Origin: a bacterium
Lineage (GTDB): Bacteria; Bacillota; Clostridia; Lachnospirales; Lachnospiraceae
Length of the DNA stretch: 45,431 nucleotides
NCBI GenBank assembly: GCA_030539495.1
Contig: JAUNRX010000013.1
Span: forward strand, 1 to 45,431
Direction of reading: 5' to 3'
Shown: in pieces, positions 1 through 8,988 of the stretch
How positions within the stretch are numbered: position 1 is the first letter of the stretch
Layout of the letters: every line of letters starts with the position of its first letter
Translations under genes and position numbers: made by a program
The notes under the pieces: model-generated
Seen by the model: only the letters and a program-made list of their open reading frames with translations
Database searches by the model: none
Told to the model about the DNA's origin: nothing

Positions 1-20
1 CGCTCAACAAGCTTAATTAA

Positions 21-84
21 CAACAGAAAAAGCCTCTCTTCCAAAGGGATAAACTCTTATGGAAGAGGGGCTTCTTTTCTGTTG
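21..84 (-). terminator. Intrinsic terminator downstream of the SleB-type hydrolase
   Basis: A long hairpin pairs 21-43 with 60-84; the core is AAGCCTCTCTTCCA against TGGAAGAGGGGCTT, and the outer CAACAGAAAA/TTTTCTGTTG also pairs. On the minus strand the stem is followed by TTTTCTG, directly after the hydrolase stop codon. It may work in both directions. Confidence 0.75.
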
Positions 85-93
85 TCTTATTCC

Positions 94-915
94 TTAACTA
101 AAATAATGATCCCCATATTTGAATTTACCATGGCCCATATTAAAGTATAAATACTTCCAGTCATTTGCTTTTGAATTACCACTTAATACAGTTTCAATAT
201 TCTTATATTCACGTTTTCCAGGGTTTGCGCGGTTTCTATTCTTCCATGTTGTAAACTGTCCTGGTCTGCTTAATACGCTTTGTAAGCTGCCTTTATATTC
301 ATGATTTCTCATACGATTGAAGATTACAACGATAACGGCTTGTTCGCCTACATCAGATTGATCTCCTGCTTCGAGATATGTAATTTGTGCAAGCATTTTC
401 TTCTCGGACTGAGTTAATGTAATTCCCCAACGATTGCTAGACTTAGTATTGCTTGTGGACGCTGTTGACTTTTTGGCTGTTGTCGTCTTTTTCACTGTCG
501 TTGTCTTTTTTACTGTTACAGACTTCTTGACCTCCTTCTTATACGCAATTGCCTTTCCATTTTGTTCTAGACGTTTGGCATATAAATAGCCTGATTTCCC
601 ATTTACATAAACGTGAACGTATTCGCCTCCTAATTTTTCAGCATATACTTGAGTATTTCCCTTTATAACGCCCAAGTTTTGGCTGCTATATGATGCACTC
701 TTTCTAAGATTTAAATTTCCTGTCGTGTTCAATTTAATTTTATATTGAGTCGGAATTTTATTTGTTGCTACTTTCTTAACACTTTCCGTAACCTGAACGG
801 CTGCCTTTCCATTATTCGCAACCACAGCTTTGTCCTGTAATGCTGACATTGCAAATGGTACATGACTGGATATTACTAATGATGCTGTTACTATTGCTGT
901 TAAACCTAGTTTCAT
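94..915 (-). CDS. Secreted SH3-domain cell-wall hydrolase (SleB/CwlJ-type, Hydrolase_2)
   Basis: The product is about 273 aa. An N-terminal signal peptide (hydrophobic residues 3-24) is followed by a bacterial SH3 domain (about 55-118, containing NLNLRKSASYSS and GYLYAKRLE). A Thr/Lys-rich linker with VKKTTT repeats leads to a C-terminal Hydrolase_2 domain (about 165-273, with QITYLEAGDQSDVGEQAV, IVVIFNRM and a YFNMG-type end). In this family the Glu of the LEA motif is the likely catalytic residue, and members cleave peptidoglycan as spore-cortex-lytic or vegetative hydrolases. The SH3 domain probably binds the wall. The ATG at 915 is chosen because AAGGAGA lies 5-6 bases upstream; a further-upstream TTG has no comparable site. 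A CAAAGTGT inverted repeat sits about 50 bases upstream. Whether it acts in germination or in growth cannot be told from the sequence. Confidence 0.88.
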   Translation of the reverse strand: MKLGLTAIVTASLVISSHVPFAMSALQDKAVVANNGKAAVQVTESVKKVATNKIPTQYKIKLNTTGNLNLRKSASYSSQNLGVIKGNTQVYAEKLGGEYVHVYVNGKSGYLYAKRLEQNGKAIAYKKEVKKSVTVKKTTTVKKTTTAKKSTASTSNTKSSNRWGITLTQSEKKMLAQITYLEAGDQSDVGEQAVIVVIFNRMRNHEYKGSLQSVLSRPGQFTTWKNRNRANPGKREYKNIETVLSGNSKANDWKYLYFNMGHGKFKYGDHYFS

Positions 916-964
916 AAGAATCTCCTTTCTTACTGACAACGGACTATTACTGATTGTTCTTGCT

Positions 965-985
965 CAAAGTGTATTTAAAACACTT
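965..985. repeat. Short CAAAGTGT...ACACTT inverted repeat
   Basis: CAAAGTGT, seven A/T-rich bases, then ACACTT, between the 3D-domain gene and the hydrolase gene. The same half-site recurs in other intergenic regions of this window (3458-3470, 14759-14835, 18583-18658, 27226-27247). Function unknown. Confidence 0.4.
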
Positions 986-1011
986 AATCTTGGCTAATTG
1001 TTCATATAAAG

Positions 1012-1039
1012 CAAAAAGCCCTTGATCACTCAAGAGCTT
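1012..1039 (-). terminator. Probable terminator of the 3D-domain gene
   Basis: On the minus strand AAGCTCTTGA and TCAAGGGCTT form an imperfect stem with a GTGA loop, followed by TTTTTGC, ten bases beyond the stop codon at 1050. Confidence 0.6.
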
Positions 1040-1049
1040 CCTTGTTTAT

Positions 1050-1682
1050 CTATTTGTAATATACCTTAACAGTCTTATATCTTGCGCCATAAGCACACGT
1101 TTTTTTATGAGATGACATATAGATGTCAATTACTTTTCCTCTTACTCCCGTATCTTCAGCCACATAAGTATGACCATCAATTACGACTTTGCTTCCTAGT
1201 GGAATGACTCTTGGATCTACAGCAATTGTTCTACCTGCTACTGCCCTTCTTCCGGATGCAGTGTTAGTTCCATATCCACCGCTGCAAGAACGACAGCTGC
1301 AATATGCTACAGTCTTTACACGGATCGTCTTATACTTACCACTTAGCTTTTTCGTAGTCTTAGGCTGCGTAACCTTTACTGTACACTTTAAGGTCTTCTT
1401 TGTCTGCTTAATATAAGCACGAACTACACAAGTTCCTTTTTTCTTTGCTGTCAAAACACCTTTTTTATTGATATATGCAACCTTTGTGTTGCTGCTTTTC
1501 CATGACACTGTATACTTTTTACTGTTCTTTAATAATGATTTCATATTGGTAGATTTTTTTACATTTACAGTTATGTACTTTTTAGAAAAACTAACAGGGT
1601 TAGATTTTGCACTCACTTTTGTACCAGCGCCCATTGTGGACACCATGAAAAGAATTAATAATGCAGTGATCGTCTTCTTCAT
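1050..1682 (-). CDS. Secreted 3D-domain protein with an N-terminal Ig-like (Big_2-type) module
   Basis: The product is about 210 aa. A signal peptide (KKTITALLILFMVSTMGAG) is followed by a Lys-rich Big_2-like module (about 30-105) with the usual SSNTKVAYINKKGVLTAKKKG pattern split over two strands. The C-terminal 3D domain (about 120-210) contains TASGRRAVAGRTIAVDP, VIPLGSKVVIDG and AEDTGVRGKVIDIYM. The three Asp residues that name the family (VDP, EDTG, IDIYM) are present. 3D domains have the double-psi barrel fold of MltA-type lytic transglycosylases and occur in Rpf/YabE/YuiC-like wall enzymes, so a role in peptidoglycan turnover is likely. A CSCRSC cysteine cluster precedes the active-site region. 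The ATG at 1682 is chosen over one five codons upstream because AAGGGAG is spaced correctly for it. Confidence 0.85.
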   Translation of the reverse strand: MKKTITALLILFMVSTMGAGTKVSAKSNPVSFSKKYITVNVKKSTNMKSLLKNSKKYTVSWKSSNTKVAYINKKGVLTAKKKGTCVVRAYIKQTKKTLKCTVKVTQPKTTKKLSGKYKTIRVKTVAYCSCRSCSGGYGTNTASGRRAVAGRTIAVDPRVIPLGSKVVIDGHTYVAEDTGVRGKVIDIYMSSHKKTCAYGARYKTVKVYYK

Positions 1683-1831
1683 AATAGCTCCCTTCAAAGT
1701 TTTAAATTACTGTATACACATTATTACACTCTTTACATTATTTGTAAATACTTTTGTAATCATCTTAACAATTTATTAACTTTTTATTCAAAATCTAGAT
1801 ATATTCTTTCAATAACAAAGTAAGGAACGAA

Positions 1832-1876
1832 AAAGAGACCCTCCTGACGATAAGCGCTTGCCAAGAAGGTCTCTTT
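1832..1876 (-). terminator. Terminator downstream of rubrerythrin
   Basis: AAAGAGACC (1832-1840) pairs with GGTCTCTTT (1868-1876), and an inner loop can pair further. It lies 16 bases after the rubrerythrin stop codon. Confidence 0.7.
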
Positions 1877-1891
1877 CTCTATTCTTTATTC

Positions 1892-2449
1892 TTAATAATT
1901 TTCACTATGTACTTCAAAATAACTTTGTGGGTGCTTGCAGACTGGGCATACTGCAGGTGCCTTGGTGCCCATAACTAAATGACCACAGTTACGGCATTCC
2001 CACATTTTCATTTCCCCTTTTTCAAATACTTGCTGCATCTCTACATTATGTAATAGCTTACGGTATCTTTCTTCGTGAGTTTTCTCGATTGCAGCAACCA
2101 TTCTAAATTTTGCTGCCAAGGCCTTGTATCCTTCTTCTTCCGCATCTTTTGCAAACTGCTCATACATATCGGTCCACTCGTAATTCTCTCCATCTGCTGC
2201 CGCTGCAAGGTTGGACGCCGTATCACCAATTCCACTTAATTCTTTCAACCACATTTTAGCATGTTCTTTTTCATTGTCTGCTGTATGGATGAAGATTTCC
2301 GCGATTTGTTCATATCCTTCTTTTTTAGCAACACTGGAAAAATAGGTATACTTATTTCTTGCCTGACTTTCTCCTGCAAAAGCGGCTAATAAGTTTTTCT
2401 CTGTCTTTGTACCAGCATATGTATTTACTGTTTTTTCTGATTGAGACAT
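1892..2449 (-). CDS. rbr: Rubrerythrin
   Basis: The 185 aa product matches the usual rubrerythrin length. The N-terminal ferritin-like four-helix domain carries the diiron ligand motifs ([35 protein letters not shown]). The C-terminal rubredoxin-type domain has two CxxC-type knuckles, WECRNCGH and CPVCKHPQ, which bind one iron. Rubrerythrin reduces hydrogen peroxide in the cytoplasm of anaerobes, so this is an oxidative-stress defence gene. A GAGGAAAG site precedes the ATG. The gene appears monocistronic, with its own terminator. A TTACA-N5-TGTAA inverted repeat lies about 70 bases upstream; no PerR-like box was recognised. Confidence 0.95.
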   Translation of the reverse strand: MSQSEKTVNTYAGTKTEKNLLAAFAGESQARNKYTYFSSVAKKEGYEQIAEIFIHTADNEKEHAKMWLKELSGIGDTASNLAAAADGENYEWTDMYEQFAKDAEEEGYKALAAKFRMVAAIEKTHEERYRKLLHNVEMQQVFEKGEMKMWECRNCGHLVMGTKAPAVCPVCKHPQSYFEVHSENY

Positions 2450-2587
2450 TTGACTTTCCTCACTTTCCTTTCTATTCTCTGTGATAAGCTTGTCCCATCA
2501 CAATTACAGTTTACACTTTTTGTAAGTCCTTGTGAATGATTTTTTATGGAAATATCTTCTCTAAAATTATCCTCTATATAACAAAAA

Positions 2588-2650
2588 TGCCTCCGCTCTA
2601 TAGGCTTATTTCCCTATTGCTAAGGAGGTATGCCATAAGAACCGGAGGCA
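2588..2650 (-). terminator. Probable terminator hairpin after the poly-Asp protein gene
   Basis: TGCCTCCG (2588-2595) pairs with CGGAGGCA (2643-2650), with a long loop containing an alternative CCTCC/GGAGG pairing. An A-run at 2583-2587 gives a T-run on the minus strand. It lies just after the stop codon at 2666. Confidence 0.5.
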
Positions 2651-2665
2651 CTTTACTATTTGTTA

Positions 2666-3346
2666 CTACAAAATTCGTACTTCTAATGCAATATTGATTC
2701 GATCTGCTCCTGGTTGCTGTAATGTCTGGTATTCTACACGAACACGATCCCGCTCTCTAAGATTACGGAATGCGATGCGACGTCCGTTACGGTCAATAAA
2801 TCTGGTATTCTGATCTACAAAGATTCGGATCCTATTTGCATTGCCTCTTCCTGACCTGCCATCATCGTCATCATCGTCATCATCATCCCAGCCTCTTCCT
2901 GGACCGGCATTACGATCTCTTACTCTTAAATTAAAGAAATTTCTTTGGAAATTAATATTTCCAACTCTTCCTTCTGCAGACTGTGTTGGCCTTCTTCTAT
3001 TATCATTTATTATAATAATAAATGCATTTGCCTGTGGAGGCAGGCTTCTTGTCAATCTTGCTGATATTAAAGCATCAATTCGCATTCCTACACGAAGCTG
3101 ATTACGATTAACATTTCTTCCATTCCTGTCTTGAACACTTGTATTACGATCAACTAAAAGTACAAGTTCTGTTTGAAAACTTCCAGGACCACCACCAGCT
3201 GCATATGTGATGGTGACTAAGTCAACTTGCCTGTCTCGTTGTATATTTCGAATTACTCCATTATTTATAAACATGATCTGATTTTGACCAAAAGGTAACT
3301 CTAACTGATAATAGATAATATCTTGATCATTATTCTCTATATCCAT
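2666..3346 (-). CDS. Unknown protein with a duplicated module and a poly-Asp stretch
   Basis: The product is about 226 aa and is not assigned to a named family. It has two similar halves. The first (about 25-105) has NNGVIRNIQ, LVLLVDRNTSVQDRNGR and LRVGMRID. The second (about 130-226) has EGRVGNINFQ, RIFVDQNTRFIDRNGR and LRERDRVRV. Each half looks like a small all-beta module of the DUF5666 kind, though that is only a resemblance. Between them lies GRGW followed by nine consecutive Asp and GRSGRG. The protein is rich in Arg and Asn, and no signal peptide or membrane segment is seen. The ATG at 3346 is chosen because GAGG lies eight bases upstream; a GTG nine codons upstream has a worse context. 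The Asp run is coded by a GAT/GAC triplet repeat (2861-2887) that could vary in length. Confidence 0.6.
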   Translation of the reverse strand: MDIENNDQDIIYYQLELPFGQNQIMFINNGVIRNIQRDRQVDLVTITYAAGGGPGSFQTELVLLVDRNTSVQDRNGRNVNRNQLRVGMRIDALISARLTRSLPPQANAFIIIINDNRRRPTQSAEGRVGNINFQRNFFNLRVRDRNAGPGRGWDDDDDDDDDGRSGRGNANRIRIFVDQNTRFIDRNGRRIAFRNLRERDRVRVEYQTLQQPGADRINIALEVRIL

Positions 3347-3485
3347 ACTTAACCTCGTTTTTTTTACTGTCACTATATAATATAGATAAAATCAGAATTT
3401 GCTACTTCTTACTACTTAATTAGGAGAAAGATATGCTGTATTCTATTTCTCTTAAAACGAAGACACTTTGTGCGTATAGCAATAT

Positions 3486-5363
3486 TTAATTCTTACTTAT
3501 TTTTACAAAATAAAAGGCGAACATCGCAGGTAAAGAAAAAATTACCGGAAAAACATAGCGCTTATCAAATACCGGAGATACTAGGCAGACAAAAATCGTC
3601 AGCCATATTGCCAGATACGCCAATAAATGCTTATATTTTCGTGAATAACAACACATTATTCCAATCCCTATGGCGAACCAAAACATCATTCCTACTGCAT
3701 TCATATATTTTATGACAGGAAGTTTCTGAAGCTTGATCATTTCCTTTCCAATTGTCTTTCTAGCCGATGCGAAAGTTTTATTCTGTCTTACCTCAAGGTA
3801 CTCATAGTCCTCTTTTGGAATACCACATCCCTCTAAAAACTTCTTTCGATAACTTACATTAAAATACCTACCATAGCCAATTCCACAGATACGTTCTATA
3901 TTAAAGTAATTATAATAGTTGTGTATGTAAGCCTCTGCATAAATGGTCGGATGCTTAATAAGCTGGATAGCCCAGACCTTCAAATACCCCATCAGCTCTG
4001 ACATTGCAGGTGCCTTATAGGTAGCCTTTACTGGATCGGATGAGACAGGATTATATAGCCTCTTTATACGTTTATAGTCGAGAACTCGATCTATTGCTTC
4101 CTTCTCCTGCTCTGTCACTTCATTTTCATGCTCAGCAACATATCGGGCAGTCTGTTGAAATGGTACAGATAATGCTTCCTGTATTCCGCCGGAATTTACT
4201 CCGAGCAAACTGCATATTACTTTGTTAAAGACCACGATATACAATATTAATGCCACACCAAATGTCATAAGGATAGATTTAAAATGGCTTCTATATCTAA
4301 AACCGAATGCAAGAAATAGAATTACGGAAATATACATTCCTTGATTTTTTGTAAGCATCATCATAAGAAGTGCTACGGTCAGCCCTAGTTTAAATCCTCT
4401 TTTCTCCATTGATTTCCCATTACTTCTTACAATCTCGAATAAATATAAATTCATAATTAATATGAATGCTGCATATGTAACATCCTTAACCATTGCCACC
4501 GAATTATAGGAAAAGTACGGGCAAATGGCATAGATTACAGCCATACTGTTCAAAACTAGTTTGTGGACTCCAATTCTTTGATAATAGCAGATTGAGATTG
4601 TAAAAATCCCTGCTAAGAAAATCATTTGCACGATTGTAAATACCGCTACTCCTATTGCTGGGTTTCCTAACCTTACTCCTAGTTTGACAAAACTTCCATA
4701 AACTAACGTAAGAAAAATTGGATGATGTCCTGAAAAATATGTAGTTACACCATCTGTCAGTTTTATTCCTGCTGTCATGCTCGGGAAATGAAAGTATTGC
4801 ATGATCTGTGTCATTGTATCTTGAAAATTACTTCCTGGAAAAAACACAATACAATATGGCAGCCAACAAACAATAATCCCAACGAACGTAAGGACTCCTG
4901 TTATCCATATGGATTTTGTACTTACGTAAGCTTGGTGGTTGGATAAATGCTCGATTCTTGAAAATAAGTGTCCACATAATAAAAGAACGGTTGCAACAAT
5001 TAAGGACTTACCAACGATATAAATACAGGCCTTAAAAAATTGGCTTCCTGATGCAAATATGAAATTCCAGTTACCCAATTCCTCATAAGATTTACATAAT
5101 ACTTGGATCAATGAGAAACTCAAAGAACCTATTGCTATATATCGGATTTGTCGTCTGGTTATACCTGATTGCAAACTTCGGTATAAGACAGCCCAAATAC
5201 AAATACCTTCAATGCCAATAAGATAACTAGCACTCAGTTCTAACAATACTTTATTTACTGTTAGTTCTAAATTCATTCCTATTATAATGATACATGTAAT
5301 AAGAAATGCCATAATTCCTATGATTGCGACATGCTTTTTATCTTTTTTTTGTATCACTTTCAT
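3486..5363 (-). CDS. Large polytopic membrane protein (DUF6020-like, possible GT-C-type glycosyltransferase)
   Basis: The 625 aa product has about 12-14 hydrophobic segments. A large soluble insertion lies at about 395-510, before the last membrane helices. The loop SNFQDTMTQIMQYFHF, with a nearby FSGHHPIFLTLVYGSF, resembles Firmicutes membrane proteins annotated DUF6020. These have an overall layout like GT-C glycosyltransferases, with an acidic residue in the first outer loop, but the activity is unproven. The start is supported by GAGGAGA 8-9 bases upstream. It is the last gene of a three-gene minus-strand run after the GH2 glycosidase and the HD-domain protein, with 41 bases separating it from the latter. 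Confidence 0.65.
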   Translation of the reverse strand: MKVIQKKDKKHVAIIGIMAFLITCIIIIGMNLELTVNKVLLELSASYLIGIEGICIWAVLYRSLQSGITRRQIRYIAIGSLSFSLIQVLCKSYEELGNWNFIFASGSQFFKACIYIVGKSLIVATVLLLCGHLFSRIEHLSNHQAYVSTKSIWITGVLTFVGIIVCWLPYCIVFFPGSNFQDTMTQIMQYFHFPSMTAGIKLTDGVTTYFSGHHPIFLTLVYGSFVKLGVRLGNPAIGVAVFTIVQMIFLAGIFTISICYYQRIGVHKLVLNSMAVIYAICPYFSYNSVAMVKDVTYAAFILIMNLYLFEIVRSNGKSMEKRGFKLGLTVALLMMMLTKNQGMYISVILFLAFGFRYRSHFKSILMTFGVALILYIVVFNKVICSLLGVNSGGIQEALSVPFQQTARYVAEHENEVTEQEKEAIDRVLDYKRIKRLYNPVSSDPVKATYKAPAMSELMGYLKVWAIQLIKHPTIYAEAYIHNYYNYFNIERICGIGYGRYFNVSYRKKFLEGCGIPKEDYEYLEVRQNKTFASARKTIGKEMIKLQKLPVIKYMNAVGMMFWFAIGIGIMCCYSRKYKHLLAYLAIWLTIFVCLVSPVFDKRYVFPVIFSLPAMFAFYFVKISKN

Positions 5364-5404
5364 TTTAAATTCTCCTCATATAAATTTCTTGTTACCGCAA
5401 GACA

Positions 5405-5905
5405 TTATATCAGAAGCAATTCATATAACATAGAATATCTTTTCTTTCTACGCAGCTCATATATCGAACAGATTTTATCCATCAAGCATAGGATTATCGC
5501 TTCCCTTGTTCGTGGTGGACTAATATTTAGTGGAAACATATGATGCTTGATCATATCTGCTTCTATCTCATTAATATCGGTATCGCGTCTTGCATTATTC
5601 AAGGAACGGGCAGCATGATTAAAGCCATGCAGAGAGTGGCTTTTATCCTTTTCATGCCAATCATATAGAAAATAATCATGAAGCAGGGCCCCACGGATCA
5701 AGCTTCGTTCATCGCAACGGATATGCAATAGCTGTACGAGATAATAACTATAATATGCAACTGCAATGCTATGCTCAAGACATGAGGTTTCCCCATGCTG
5801 CACATATTCCTTCATGTTTTCGAGTTGTGTAGAATTTTTTAGTTCATAATATAAATTAATAAATAACTCTTCTCTGTTTTTCTGTAGCTTAACAATTGAT
5901 TTCAT
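5405..5905 (-). CDS. HD-domain protein (putative phosphohydrolase)
   Basis: The product is about 166 aa. The HD signature is clear: CLEHSIAVAYYSYYL, then GALLHDYFLYDWH with the His-Asp pair, then ADMIKHHMFPLN. This matches small HD hydrolases seen in many clostridia; the substrate is unknown. The start is uncertain. An AAGGAG overlaps the stop codon of the upstream GH2 gene, but the nearest in-frame ATG is 26 bases downstream (5905). A TTG at 5947 lies before that site, and an ATA is well spaced. The tight junction with the GH2 gene suggests translational coupling in one operon. Confidence 0.75.
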   Translation of the reverse strand: MKSIVKLQKNREELFINLYYELKNSTQLENMKEYVQHGETSCLEHSIAVAYYSYYLVQLLHIRCDERSLIRGALLHDYFLYDWHEKDKSHSLHGFNHAARSLNNARRDTDINEIEADMIKHHMFPLNISPPRTREAIILCLMDKICSIYELRRKKRYSMLYELLLI

Positions 5906-5940
5906 TTCTTGTCGCTTACTACTTATGTAAGCTATACTCC

Positions 5941-8835
5941 TTAACAAATAATTTCTGTAAGTTCTTCCTTACTCATTTCATATTCTGGATTGAACTGGTC
6001 GGATAACATATACGTAACGATACTCTTCGTAAATTGTACTACATCCGCACAATCCTTTCCTTTACTTAAATCACTGGTACAAACCATAAGCCTTCCTCCA
6101 GCTACACAAGCTTCAAATAATAATCCTAGCTTATGGTTACGTTCAAAGTTATCCATCATCTGAACAATTGGACGATATGCATGGTCTGTTGTATCTAAAA
6201 TAGCTAATCGGCTATTCATAACAAGGTGATACCATTGTGGAGTAGCGTAACGCTCGCATGCAAACTCCTTTAATGCCTTATGATTGTTTTCATTTAACAC
6301 ACCCATGGTACCAACTGGAATCGGTTTCTTCATCCATTCGCAAATACCTTTAAACATGGAATAGCACCAAAAATCTGTACAATACTGTCCTTCTATACTA
6401 TGCTCTTCTGACAGTATTGGCACTAATAATACTTTTTCTTTCTTTTCTAGATGTTCCAATGCCGTTACTAACGTCCTTGCAATATAAACGGTTTCGCCTT
6501 TGTCACATATTGTACTATTATCTTCTAAATGTGCAATTGTATCAAGAAGAATAGGATCTTGGCTTGCAATCTGTGGATGTAAGGTTAATTCATAACTATT
6601 TTGTATATTTGTATCGGCAAGGCCAATCTGGAACTGATAAGTAGTCGTAGTCGAAACTATTGGAAGTTCTATTTCTATACTGCCAATGGTAGAAACGCCC
6701 GCCTCAACTTCTTCCATTCTAAAGCTTCCCGAAGAAATAACCTCTTCCTCTTTACATAATCTCCACTCTACATCCCTTAACTCTAATGGTTTTTGTCGAT
6801 AATAGCTTAACACAATGTTAGAAGTTATTGTCTTTCCGCCTTCCATGCTAAACTCTTCAAAACCAGCCATAATGACTGCATCACTACAAAATTGACGCCA
6901 TTTCTCAGGAGTAACTAATCCTTTGGAATTCATGCATGCATTCAGGATGCCCACCAATGCCGTTCCCTGTCCACTAAAATCCTGAAGATCTAGGATTTGA
7001 TATCCTGCCAGATACTTAGAACGATGCGCTGCCTCCAACTCTAATTTGTAGCAATCCACACTTAAGTGACCGGAACATTCAAAATAATCCTTTGCGAGAT
7101 CAAACATTCCTGCCTTCTCTAATCGTTCGCGAAATATCTCAAAATTTCTTGCCTTTAATGGACCGGTATACTCGCTAATCTCTTCAAAGTTAGGATACAC
7201 TGCATATTGTCCAATTTCATGGGAAATTACCGGTTTCTTTGGAATCAGGCTTATACTGTCTGCTGCCTTTACCTTTTTTGTTCCGGTACCAAATTGGATT
7301 TCTATCATTCCATCTTCGCTCTGATTTCCTATGGTATCCTCTTCTTCCTCTTTGGGAATAATATTACTATCATAGTTTTGTACACTATTTGGGGCATCCG
7401 TCTGTACAAAACCTAATGGTCGATCGCACATTGCGTAAGAACCACGGATCAGACGATCCTTGCTAAACCTAACCCCTACAAAGAAATCATCTTCCTCTAA
7501 GATCACCGGTGTAAATTGAAAGTTATTGGATCCTTCTGTATAAAGGTGACGTGTATCCATTGCTTTGTAATGGGAAAGAATTTCAGCCATCCTCTTACTG
7601 CTTCCCCAAAGCTCATTTCCAAGACTCATAAAGCAATAAGATGGGTGATTTCCAAAGGTCTTTAGCATTCTCTCGCCTTCTTTAATCAAGAAGTCCTGTT
7701 CTTCTTCATTATACCCCTCTTCTCCTGGTGCTGTAAGGGAGCCCCAGAATGGTAATTCCGGTTCCATGTAAATACCTAATAGATTGGCTGCTGCAAATGC
7801 GGCATCTGGAGGACAGCATGTGTGATATCGATAATGATTAATTCCATAGGATTTTGAAATACTCATTACCTTGATCCACTCTTCTAAATTTGTTGGACAT
7901 GCCCCTGTTAGTGGAAAATTCATGCTATCATGTTTTCCTCGCAAGAATGTCTTATGTCCATTAATATAAAAATTCAGCCCTTCTGCCTTAAACTCACGAA
8001 GTCCAAAAGGAACCTTTACATCATACTCTGCTTTATTAACTGCCATTTCAAGTTCATAATAAACCGGATTATATTCACTCCATAGGTCTTCATCATATAA
8101 TTCGTATGTACTTGTCACATGATTTACTCCTGGCAACACCGTTTCGGTTATACTTGTCTGTTTAAGTAGTCCATCTAAACGATTTATGGTGCCATTTTCA
8201 TATAATGCAAGCTTATCGCCTACAAATGAAATCGTAATATCTCTCACATTTTCTGTCGTATTTACAATCTCATAACTAACTTTGATCCTTCTATTTTCAA
8301 TTTCTGGGTAAATCTGAGGATTTTCAATATATATCTGGTCATACACTCGTAAAGAAAGTTCTCCTATTATACCATTCCAGTTGGTCTGGCTATCTGGAGA
8401 GGTTAGATGTCCACCCTTTGTAACGTAATCGCAATTATCAACTAAAATTGTAATTACTAAGGTTGCGTCTGTTATAAAGTTCGTGATGTCATATTCATGA
8501 GGGGTGCATAAGCTGTCGTATGTTCCGGCATATTGCCCATTAATCCATACTTTTGTTATTCTAGTACGTTCCAAATACAGTTTCATCGGCTTACCGATTT
8601 CCTGTTCTTCTATGGTTATTGTCTTTTGATACCATGCATATCCGCTAAATGGATACTCTTCTGTTAAAAATCCAGTCTCTTTTTTTGTATTATATGTACC
8701 TTTTTTCTGTAATGCTGTTGTGGATGGCAACTGTATTACATCCGCCAATGACTTATTAAAATACTCTTCTTGGATGCCTTTTTTTGCTTCATCAAGGCAA
8801 AAGCTCCAATCACCTGAAAGGCTGTATTTCTTCAT
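5941..8835 (-). CDS. Glycoside hydrolase family 2 protein
   Basis: The 964 aa product has the GH2 layout: an N-terminal jelly-roll sugar-binding domain (about 1-170, with YAWYQKTITI and TRITKVWINGQYAGTYDS), an Ig-like domain (about 170-285) and a TIM barrel from about 290. The likely acid/base is Glu408 in MSLGNELWG and the likely nucleophile is Glu540 in PVISHEIGQYAVYP. About 250 further residues follow. No signal peptide is seen, so it probably acts in the cytoplasm on imported oligosaccharides. GH2 covers beta-galactosidase, beta-glucuronidase, beta-mannosidase and others; the substrate cannot be told here, and it differs strongly from the beta-mannosidase at 31770-34238. An in-frame TAA directly precedes the ATG. 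A strong AAGGAGG lies about 28 bases upstream, ahead of a three-codon ORF, and only a weak GGTGA is close to the start. Confidence 0.88.
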   Translation of the reverse strand: MKKYSLSGDWSFCLDEAKKGIQEEYFNKSLADVIQLPSTTALQKKGTYNTKKETGFLTEEYPFSGYAWYQKTITIEEQEIGKPMKLYLERTRITKVWINGQYAGTYDSLCTPHEYDITNFITDATLVITILVDNCDYVTKGGHLTSPDSQTNWNGIIGELSLRVYDQIYIENPQIYPEIENRRIKVSYEIVNTTENVRDITISFVGDKLALYENGTINRLDGLLKQTSITETVLPGVNHVTSTYELYDEDLWSEYNPVYYELEMAVNKAEYDVKVPFGLREFKAEGLNFYINGHKTFLRGKHDSMNFPLTGACPTNLEEWIKVMSISKSYGINHYRYHTCCPPDAAFAAANLLGIYMEPELPFWGSLTAPGEEGYNEEEQDFLIKEGERMLKTFGNHPSYCFMSLGNELWGSSKRMAEILSHYKAMDTRHLYTEGSNNFQFTPVILEEDDFFVGVRFSKDRLIRGSYAMCDRPLGFVQTDAPNSVQNYDSNIIPKEEEEDTIGNQSEDGMIEIQFGTGTKKVKAADSISLIPKKPVISHEIGQYAVYPNFEEISEYTGPLKARNFEIFRERLEKAGMFDLAKDYFECSGHLSVDCYKLELEAAHRSKYLAGYQILDLQDFSGQGTALVGILNACMNSKGLVTPEKWRQFCSDAVIMAGFEEFSMEGGKTITSNIVLSYYRQKPLELRDVEWRLCKEEEVISSGSFRMEEVEAGVSTIGSIEIELPIVSTTTTYQFQIGLADTNIQNSYELTLHPQIASQDPILLDTIAHLEDNSTICDKGETVYIARTLVTALEHLEKKEKVLLVPILSEEHSIEGQYCTDFWCYSMFKGICEWMKKPIPVGTMGVLNENNHKALKEFACERYATPQWYHLVMNSRLAILDTTDHAYRPIVQMMDNFERNHKLGLLFEACVAGGRLMVCTSDLSKGKDCADVVQFTKSIVTYMLSDQFNPEYEMSKEELTEIIC

Positions 8836-8936
8836 GAATTATTTCACCATTATATGGCTACTTCCTCCTTTTTACGTAAGTAAGCAATATATAGGTATTA
8901 TTATACAATAATAAGCGTAATATGGAAAGCAACATA

Positions 8937-8972
8937 TGCCCCCAGTGATGAAATTATTCTCACTGAAGGCAT
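8937..8972 (-). terminator. Hairpin downstream of the lipoprotein gene
   Basis: CAGTGA (8943-8948) pairs with TCACTG (8960-8965), flanked by TGCC/GGCA. It is 16 bases after the stop codon. There is no strong T-run, so termination is only possible. Confidence 0.35.
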
Positions 8973-8988
8973 AGTAGTTGATGGATCC

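Noticed and set aside
2470..2560. PerR or Rex operator upstream of rubrerythrin
   Set aside because: Only a short TTACA-N5-TGTAA inverted repeat is seen; it does not match the usual PerR or Rex box.
2841..3101. Plus-strand frame with a Ser run opposite the Asp run
   Set aside because: It is the antisense of the GAT/GAC triplet repeat in the minus-strand gene and has no ribosome-binding site.
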